From contig NW_025945795.1 in the NCBI RefSeq assembly GCF_000764305.2, positions 1 to 64,000 of the forward strand: a stretch of 64,000 bases of DNA. Direction: 5' to 3'. This DNA is from Hyalella azteca (taxonomy: Eukaryota > Arthropoda > Malacostraca > Amphipoda > Hyalellidae). Positions within the stretch are counted from its first letter, which is position 1, and each line of letters starts with the position of its first letter. A model generated the notes under the pieces. It worked only from the letters and a program-made list of their open reading frames with translations. It ran no database searches and was not told where the DNA came from. The position numbers were made by a program, and so were the translations under genes. Below are positions 38,101 through 47,100 of this stretch, in pieces.

Positions 38101-41100
38101 ATATATAAAAAAATGACATTTTCGAAATTATTTATTCTGTCAACTGATTCATGCATTGTCTCCGACTTTACGCAAGTGTGTAAAATTTCGGATCAATTGG
38201 ACAGGCAGAAATGTGTCAAATATCGATTATAAAATTTGGAGCAGACAGACAAACAATCAAGAAGTGAAGTTAAAGAGAAATGTTGTAACAAGATCTCAAA
38301 TTTAATCGTAACTATTGTGGGAAAACCATTCATATCCTATTGCATACTAGCTGCTAAGATCGGCGTTGACCGAGATATATAATGCATGCAGTTTGAGAAC
38401 CGCGTCATTGAATATTCTGACGTCCTTAAAAATTTAGTATACTATTTTGAAACTGAAGTACCGTAATTGATGGAAAATCTGTTCAAACCAAAATTTTGCA
38501 CGGAACCCTCATTCACGTCAAATTTTGAAATTTTAGAAAACGTTAACTTGTTACTTTCAAATAGAATATAAATTTACCAAAATTTCAGATTTTTTAGAGA
38601 AAGCACTAGATGTAGACCTAAATTTGAAATTTTAGTTTCTAATCTCACCTTAACCTCTGTATCCCAATAGCACATGATTACAGCATTCAAAAAAGTTCCC
38701 AAGTAATAGCCCCTTACCATAAGAAACGTGGATAAAGGCACGATCAGCCAATATTTATTTTCGGTGCCAGACTTCAAACACTCATACTTTCAAACACACG
38801 AAATTTGACAAATATACATGGGATTCATGCAAGAAAATTCAAAATATACTTCCTCTGTGTCACTTATACCGTTAATATCTACCATTTACTCCTTATTGGC
38901 AGCAACCACTGGGATGGTCCTAAATAATGGAATTATTAACTCAGTTAAGTAATTAAATACTCATGCATGTCGCTCTCATTGACTATCAATGCTATCGCAC
39001 GTCAATCTCACGAATACATGAAATATTTTATATACACATCCGCATGCCAGTCAGTCTTAACGTTCACGCATGTCTTTTGTTTCTCACAAACACTACACAT
39101 ACCCCTAGCTGTATTACACGCAACATACTCTCCCATCACACGGCACTCTCATACAGTCCACATCTACCGCCCATACACCGCCGGTACACCGCCCAACACC
39201 GCTCATACACCGCCTATACACCGCCCATACATACTGTCACGATGCTGGCCTCACGATGTTACTGTCACGATGATGGCCTCATGATGTTACTGTCACGTTG
39301 ATGGCCTCACGATGTTACTGTCACGACGATGACTCACGATGTTACTGTCACGATGATGGCCTCATGATGTTACTGTCACGACGATGACTCACGATGTTAC
39401 TGTCACGATAATGGCCTCACGATGTTACTGTCACGACGATGACTCGCGATGTTACTGTCACGATGATGGCCTCACGATGTTACTGTCACGATGATGGCCT
39501 CACGATGTTACTGTCACGATGATGGCTTCACGATGTTACTGTCACGATGATGGCTTCACGATGTTACTGTCACGATGATGGCCTCATGATGTTACTGTCA
39601 CGATGATGGCCTCACGATGTTACTGTCACGACGATGACTCACGATGTTACTGTCACGATGATGGCCTCATGATGTTACTGTCACGAATATGGCCCCCACG
39701 ATGTTAATGTCAGGATGATTGACCAATGATTTAACAGTCTGTATAATCAATCCACGATAAAATTTTGTATAAACGAGCCGCGATAAAACAATGCTAATAA
39801 TCAAGCAACAAATTCACTTCAGTTTTATCCACCCACGATAAAACAGTCTATATAATAGATCTAAATTAAAAAGTATGGATCATAAACCAACGATTAAACA
39901 GTCAGGATAATCGACCAAAATGTTACGGTCCACAGGATGCAATTGTGTTGCAGACGCAGAATTTTATCGACCAATAATGCAGTTATGTCGCTGGTGCACT
40001 TCTTACAATGGCTTCTTGTTTGCTTACACTCCATGCCGTCGGCTCATGACAAATTCACTTTGATTGGCAAATGCACATCGATTTGTGGCGTCACGACCTC
40101 GGAGCACGTTATATGGGCCACGTACACAACGCATGCAATGTGGCCCGTGTACGTAACGTACGTTATGTGGACCATGTACGCAACGCATGCAATGTGGCCC
40201 GTGTACGTAACGTACGTAATATGGACCATGTACGCAATGCATGCAATGTGGCCCGTGTACGTAACGTACGTAATGTGGACCATGTACGCAATGCATGCAA
40301 TGTGGCCCGTTTACGTAACGTACGTTATGTGGGCCACGTGCGCAACGCATGCAATGTGGCCCGTGTACGTAACGTACGTAATGTGGACCATGTAGGCAAC
40401 GCATGCAATGTGGCCCGTGTACGTAACGTACGTAATGTGGACCATGTACGCAACGCACGTAATGTGGCCCGTGTACGCAACGTACGTAATGTGGACTATG
40501 CACGTGACGCACGTAACCTTTGCGCGGGTTAGCATAGAAATAATTAAAATTTTATCATACAAATGTGAAGAGCAGCAAATGAAGTTACAGTTTGATTCAA
40601 TTCAATCAAGTTACGTGAGCAATAATTAAATAAATATTGTCCGAGTCAATATTTTCAGTTGAATGCTAAAATTTGAATTTTTGTGCATGGTAAGGGATGA
40701 TATTAGGTACGAAACGATGGTAAGATGAGTGCCGATTAGCAAAGGCATGATAACTCAGCCTTATAAACAAACCGGGGGACGTGGTGGGACTTTTTAAGAA
40801 TAAATTCTAGGTTAACATACATGCATGGGAAGTAATGTGGTACACGATCGTAACGCGCACGTAATTACGTAATGTGTACCACGTTCATAACGCGCAGGTA
40901 CAGTGGACGATGTAAGTAACTCACGACCACGTTCGTAACGCGAGTGAAACTGTATTTACTGTGTATTATTACCTGTACTGTATTGTATTAACTGTTTTAT
41001 GAAACTGTATTATTTATTTCACCTGTGAAACTGTATTTACTCTCTCATTTGCGGGCGCGTGTGTTGGACGAGCGATAATTTTATTTTTATTTTCGGTGAG

Positions 41101-44100
41101 CGATCGATGGTGTCTTTATGAATGTTTGTTTAGAGTTTTATGTGCGTGTATTTTTATGTCATTTGATTTGATGCATATATGGCCGAGTTGTGCATATATG
41201 GCCGAGTTGTGTGTTTTTCAGTGCGTGATTTTTTTGTGTATGGAGGATATGCGATGTATTCTACATGTGTATTTAGCTAAAATGGAAAATTCACCTACAC
41301 CTAGCGGAATATTCCTATTTACAGACAATTATAGGAATTAATTCGCATATCAGTGAAAAAGCTTCTGGCAATACAAAGGGTATTCAATAAAGTGAGGTAA
41401 CGTAATTCAAACCTAGTTAATAAAGACAACGTTTCTATAACGATTCGTCATTGTGCTCCAATATTAAGAGTTTTCCAGTGACATGCAGCTTATTACATTA
41501 CTCTCTTGACTGTAGCTAATTACATGTAAAATCAATTTACCTGATTACGTGTCCCACGAGTGTATCTCATACATGAAGCTACATCACTCATAACAAATGT
41601 TTGCTATTGAAGTTCTTTCAAATTAATTTTTCAATCTACATGGAATGGCTGAACTTTGCTCGCCAATCGCAATTTAGAGGTTTAGACTAAAACAGCCGAT
41701 CACAATATAACGCTAATGCTAAGTCTTTTTATAGGTAATCTAAAGTAAAAATTTAGCCAACCAACAAAGAGTTTGAACAAGAAGAACCAATCACTGTCTT
41801 GGGATTTAACTAAGCCAGCCAATAAAGAGTGTGAAAACGAACAACCAATCACTGTCTTGGGATTTAGCTAAGCCAGTCAATAAAGAGTTTGAAAACGAAC
41901 AACCAATCACTGTCTTGGGATTTAGCTAATTACCAGCAAAATATCGTTCGGGGGGTTGGAATAAGGCATCTAATCACAAAAAATATAAAAAATAATCATA
42001 CCAGCACATTAATCGGATCAAAAGCGAAACTAGCGGAGTAGAGATCGGCCTAGAACTTACGAGCACCATAAGTACTTTCGAATATTGGGCCCCAGTGATC
42101 TAACGGACTGGAGATCGGCCTAGAACTTACGAGCACCACATAAGAACTTCCGTGTATAGGGCCCCAGTGATCTAATGGACTGGAGATCGGCCTAGAACTA
42201 TATAACGATTCGTCATTGTGCTCCAATATTAAGAGTTTTCCTGTGACATGCAGCTTGTTACAATACTCTCTGTACTGTAGCTAATTACATGTAAAATAAA
42301 TTTACCTGATTACATGCCCCACGAATGTTTCTCATACATTCATAACAAATTGTCACTAGTGTTTCATAACAAATTTCTACTAGTGAAGCTCTTTCAAGTT
42401 CATTTTTCAGTCTATAGGAATGGCCGGATTTTGCTCGCCAATCGTAATTTAGGGGTTAAGGCTAATTGGACAGCAAATCACAACTTAACGCTAATGCTAA
42501 GTCTTCTTATCGATAATCTAAAGTAAAAACTAAGCCAGCCAATAAAGAGTTTGAACAAGAACAACCAATCGCTATCTTGGGATTAAACTAAGCCAGCTAA
42601 ATATCGTTCATGGGTTAAAAGAAGCCATCCAATCACAAGAAATTTCAACTCGAACAATCATACCAGAAGATTAATCGAATCACAAGCGAACTAGCGGTGT
42701 AGAGATCGGCCTAGAACTTACGATCAGCATAAAAACTTTCGAATATAGGGACCCAGTGATCTAACGGACTGGAGATCAGCCTAGAACTTACGATCACCAT
42801 AAGAACTTTCGAGCATAGGGCTCCAGTGAACTAACGGACCGGAGATCGGCCTAGAACTTACGATCACCATAAGAACTTTCGAGCATAGGGCTCCAGTGAA
42901 CTAACGGACCGGAGATCGGCCTAGAACTTACGATCACCATAAGAACTTTCGAGCATAGGGCTCCAGTGAACTAACGGACCGGAGATCGGCCTAGAACTTA
43001 CGATCACCATAAGAACTTTCGAGCATAGGGCTCCAGTGAACTAACGGACCGGAGATCGGCCTAGAACTTACGAGCACCATAAGAACTTTCGAGCATAGGG
43101 CTCCAGTGAGCTAGTAGCGTCTCCAGGCAACGCTAGGCACAATCGATGCAAGAGTCAAGGTTTCGCTGCGCATTTTTAGGCTGCTACTTTATCACAAAAC
43201 TTTTACCATTTTATCGTTATTTTATTAGGATTCAGGGAAAAATGTACAAAATTAATTATTCCATATAAATTTTCGTATTTAAATCTATAATAAACGATTA
43301 TGATAAGTTTTTATTAGCGGCGTAAATTTAAATATTTCTGTCTATGGCGAAATGAAAATATGAAATAATGAAATGACCCATTAAAAATTCGCATGAATTA
43401 CAGGTTTCAAGGACAATTTTGCCGTCATTCCTCTTCATACAACGCAATCTAGGGCGAACGAACCTGACTATAAACCTTGTACCTAGCGCTAGTCAAACAA
43501 CTATGATGGACTCAAGAAAACTCTATGTGATTGAAGGACACTAGTGCAATTGAGAACTTTTAATTATTTACTAATGGTCCACCAAGACGGCAAATTGAGG
43601 TCAAACTTAATGATAAGTGACTGGGTTAGTGGTTCTCATAAATAATATACCCTTTTGATTCAAACGGGGTTATTTCTATCAATAATTGAAGACGGAAAGT
43701 TCAGCTTCAAATCGCATGAGGGCGCAGGATTTAAATGTACGCAGAAAGTTGGAATGTTTATCATACATCTATCCCATTTGCCCGACCCTCTTGCTTTTTA
43801 ATTTCGAAAATAAATTATTAGGAATCAAATTATTCAAAATTATGCGTTGACATACGGGTAGCAAAACAACGTCCATGTTCTTACAGAAAGTTCAATGACT
43901 AATTAATGCCTTTAATTAATTAAAGTTAATGCCTAAGGAAAATCGGAGTAACTCTCATAAGCTAAGAGTTATAGCCTGGTATAAAAAAACTCTCAAAACA
44001 CAGGGTGGAAAAATAACTGCACATCTGCCGTGATGGCAGCACACCTGCCGTGATGGCAGCACACCTGCCGTGATGGCAGCACAGCTGCCATCACCATTTC

Positions 44101-47100
44101 AGCACCAGATCGTTGGAGGTCGGGTATCCGATCAATAGCTGTGTGCTGAGCTCGTCTCGTTCATTAATAATGAAGATTTCCAGCCGTGAACGTTTCAGAA
44201 TGGTTCATCCTCCAAAGAAATAATGGTGGTTATAGTGTATGTGATGGCAAATGTATATAGACGATAATTCGGTCATAAATATTGTTAGGTTGACAAGGCC
44301 CATCAAGAGCCATGAATAATGTGAATAATCAATTAGTAGGGCGGATGTTAAATAGTATATATAATATTAATATTCATCCATATTGAGGGCTGTTGATTTC
44401 GTAAAAATTAACTCCTTCAGAAAAGTTGGAGACGCGTTAAACTATGGATGGAGCAGCCGGACGTTCGCGTCACAAGCTTGGAGATCTCGGTTTATTTTTC
44501 AGACATCAAGTAATTTATTGCTCCTCTATCATACATTGTGGGATGTCACACGAGCCAAGAGCTTTACAGAAAAATCGCACTCGCGTTATTTATTTGTCAT
44601 GCTTAATTATTTGGGAGATCATATTTACGGGAGTTCTTGAAATTCAAGCCTCAAGTCAGCTACCGTCAACAGAAGAAACAAGTATTGAGTGTGGATTTGA
44701 ATCATTCCCCAATCCTTTATTTATTCGATGATGATATTGCTCAAGCGAATGGGCACCTGAATTTAAGAATGTATAGAGACTCAAGCGAGTGAATTATGTA
44801 ATTCTCCCCGAGAATAGAATGTTAACTTTTTATATCCCGAGTTTTGTTAAGTTATTGAAAACTATTCACGTGAATTTTAATTTGAGCAACTGCAATGATA
44901 TTTCGTTGGCATGTTGTGTCAACCCGTTAACATTCAAACCGTCCAATAACAAATTATTTAACATGCGTACACTTTTCATCCATCCTTGATGCATGTCTTA
45001 GTACCCTAGCGTACTTCAATATTATTAAAGACATTTAGGTCGCACTGGGACAAACCTGAGTCTTCGATTCTCATGCAACCGTGTCACTGCCTTCAATAAT
45101 TCAACCGGTTAAAGCAGCTATAGCGTCCATGCGTGAACTGATGCATAAAATGCGATTACATTCACACGCATTATGATTGTTCTCATTATCGATGCCGATA
45201 TTATGTAAAAATACAGTACCCAAAATACTTCAAAAATACAGTATTTAAATATTCAGAAAATTCAGTATTTGAATTCCATGTTTGCGAATGTATGTGTAAT
45301 GTTTAGGGGTTTTAGTTGAAAAATAAATACGGTAAAAGATAATGGTTGCGTAGGGACACAATTTATCTCTGTTATCCGTTTTATTAATTTTCTAGAATAT
45401 TTATCTTTTTCGTAAACCATCCTAGCTTCTTATAGATTGACATTTTGTTTCTTCGTCGATTCAGTTATCCGTAGTATCATAACAGCCTGCTTCGCCTATG
45501 TTTGGGGTAAGACATTAAATAGATCCTATTATATTGATCTAATTTGTTATATTAACTTATATAATGTACTTAATTTATTCATCTCGATATGTATTATGCA
45601 ATTAGTATTATAGCCGTTCGTTCATTCTACAGGTGCAACCTCCATACTTAACAAAATACACTTTGAACACTATCCTCTGCAATTCGTGTTAAATCCCGGT
45701 CCTAAGTTGTAGCGTTTCGAAGTTAAATTGTAGCGGTTTCGAAACCAACCGATCCGATATATAGTTGTACTTTAATTAGCCTTATGGGATCCCCCACATT
45801 TATTTCATGGATTCAATTGCTATTTTTCAAAAAATTTTTGATTTATATCACGCTTTTCACTACATTTGCCGCACAAATACGAAAAGAGCTCGGATGAAAT
45901 ACAACAGGTTAACACAATCAAGTTCGCCAAGCCTTTATATGCTCACCAAATGATTTACAAGTGAATATAAGAAGATAAATTCTTTACATTTTATAAACTC
46001 TACATTAGAATTATTGTATTCGTAGTCAACGCAATATTTGGTCCGCGTTGCAATTACCGTGCACAATTTACATCGGCTTACATGGAGATGAAGGATGAGG
46101 CATCGTGCCGTGCATGGCGGATGAGGCATCGTGCCGTGCATGGTGGATGATGCATCGTGCCGTGCATGGTGGATGAGGCATCGTACCGTGCATGGAGGAT
46201 GAGGCATCGTGCCGTGCATGGTGGATGAGGCATCGTGTCGTGCATGGTGGATGAGGCATCGTACCGTGCATGGAGGATGAGGCATCGTGTCGTGCATGGT
46301 GGATGAGGCATCATGTCGTGCATGGTGGATGAGGCATCGTGCCGTGCATGGTGGATGAGGCATCATGTCGTGCAAGGTGGATGAGGCATCGTGCCGTGCA
46401 TGGTGGATGAGGCATCGTGCCGTGCATGGTGGATGTGGCATCGTGCCGTGCATGGTGGATGAGGCATCGTAATGGGGGATGAGGCATCGTGTCGTGCATG
46501 GTGGATGAGGCATCGTGCCGTGCATGGTGGATGAGGCATCGTGCCGTGCATGGGGGATGAGGCATCATGTTATTAAATGGAATTATGCCGTGCACTAAAA
46601 ATAAGACGTCGTGCCGTGACAACTCAGCCAGTCATGTTTTGTATTGTCCTAGTTCAAAGGAAACAGTTTGCTATGCCATTAAAAAACACATTGAATTATT
46701 CATTACATTTCATTAGAAATCTAAAGAATTTACAGTTTGGTCTTAGCGAGATGATTATCGTGTTTCAACACACTGAGGAAAACTGATTGGTGCGAGACGG
46801 CCGCATATTTCGAGCTGGTCAAACAAAGATAACGAACACTGTGTATAAGGATTAACCCTGCGGGTCAGTGAACAGTGTGTAGTGAACACAGTGTATCAGG
46901 ATTAACACTGCATATAACGAACACTGTGTGTCAGCATTATATATAACACTGCATATAACGAACACTGTGTGTCAGCATTAACACTGCACATAACTAACAC
47001 TTTGTATCAGCATTAACACTGCATATAACGAACACTGTGTGTCAGGATTAACACTGTGTGTCAGCATTAACACTGCGGGTCACTGAACAGTGTATAGTGA

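Noticed and set aside
40024..40532. Frames of 150-160 codons on both strands within the 40-kb array
   Set aside because: They come from a 54-bp repeat with no stops in several frames on both strands; no splice or start context.
45935..46622. 196-codon Cys/His-rich minus-strand frame ([10 protein letters not shown] repeats)
   Set aside because: The 26-bp array makes the same peptide cycle through three frames. This is repeat composition and not a zinc-finger protein.
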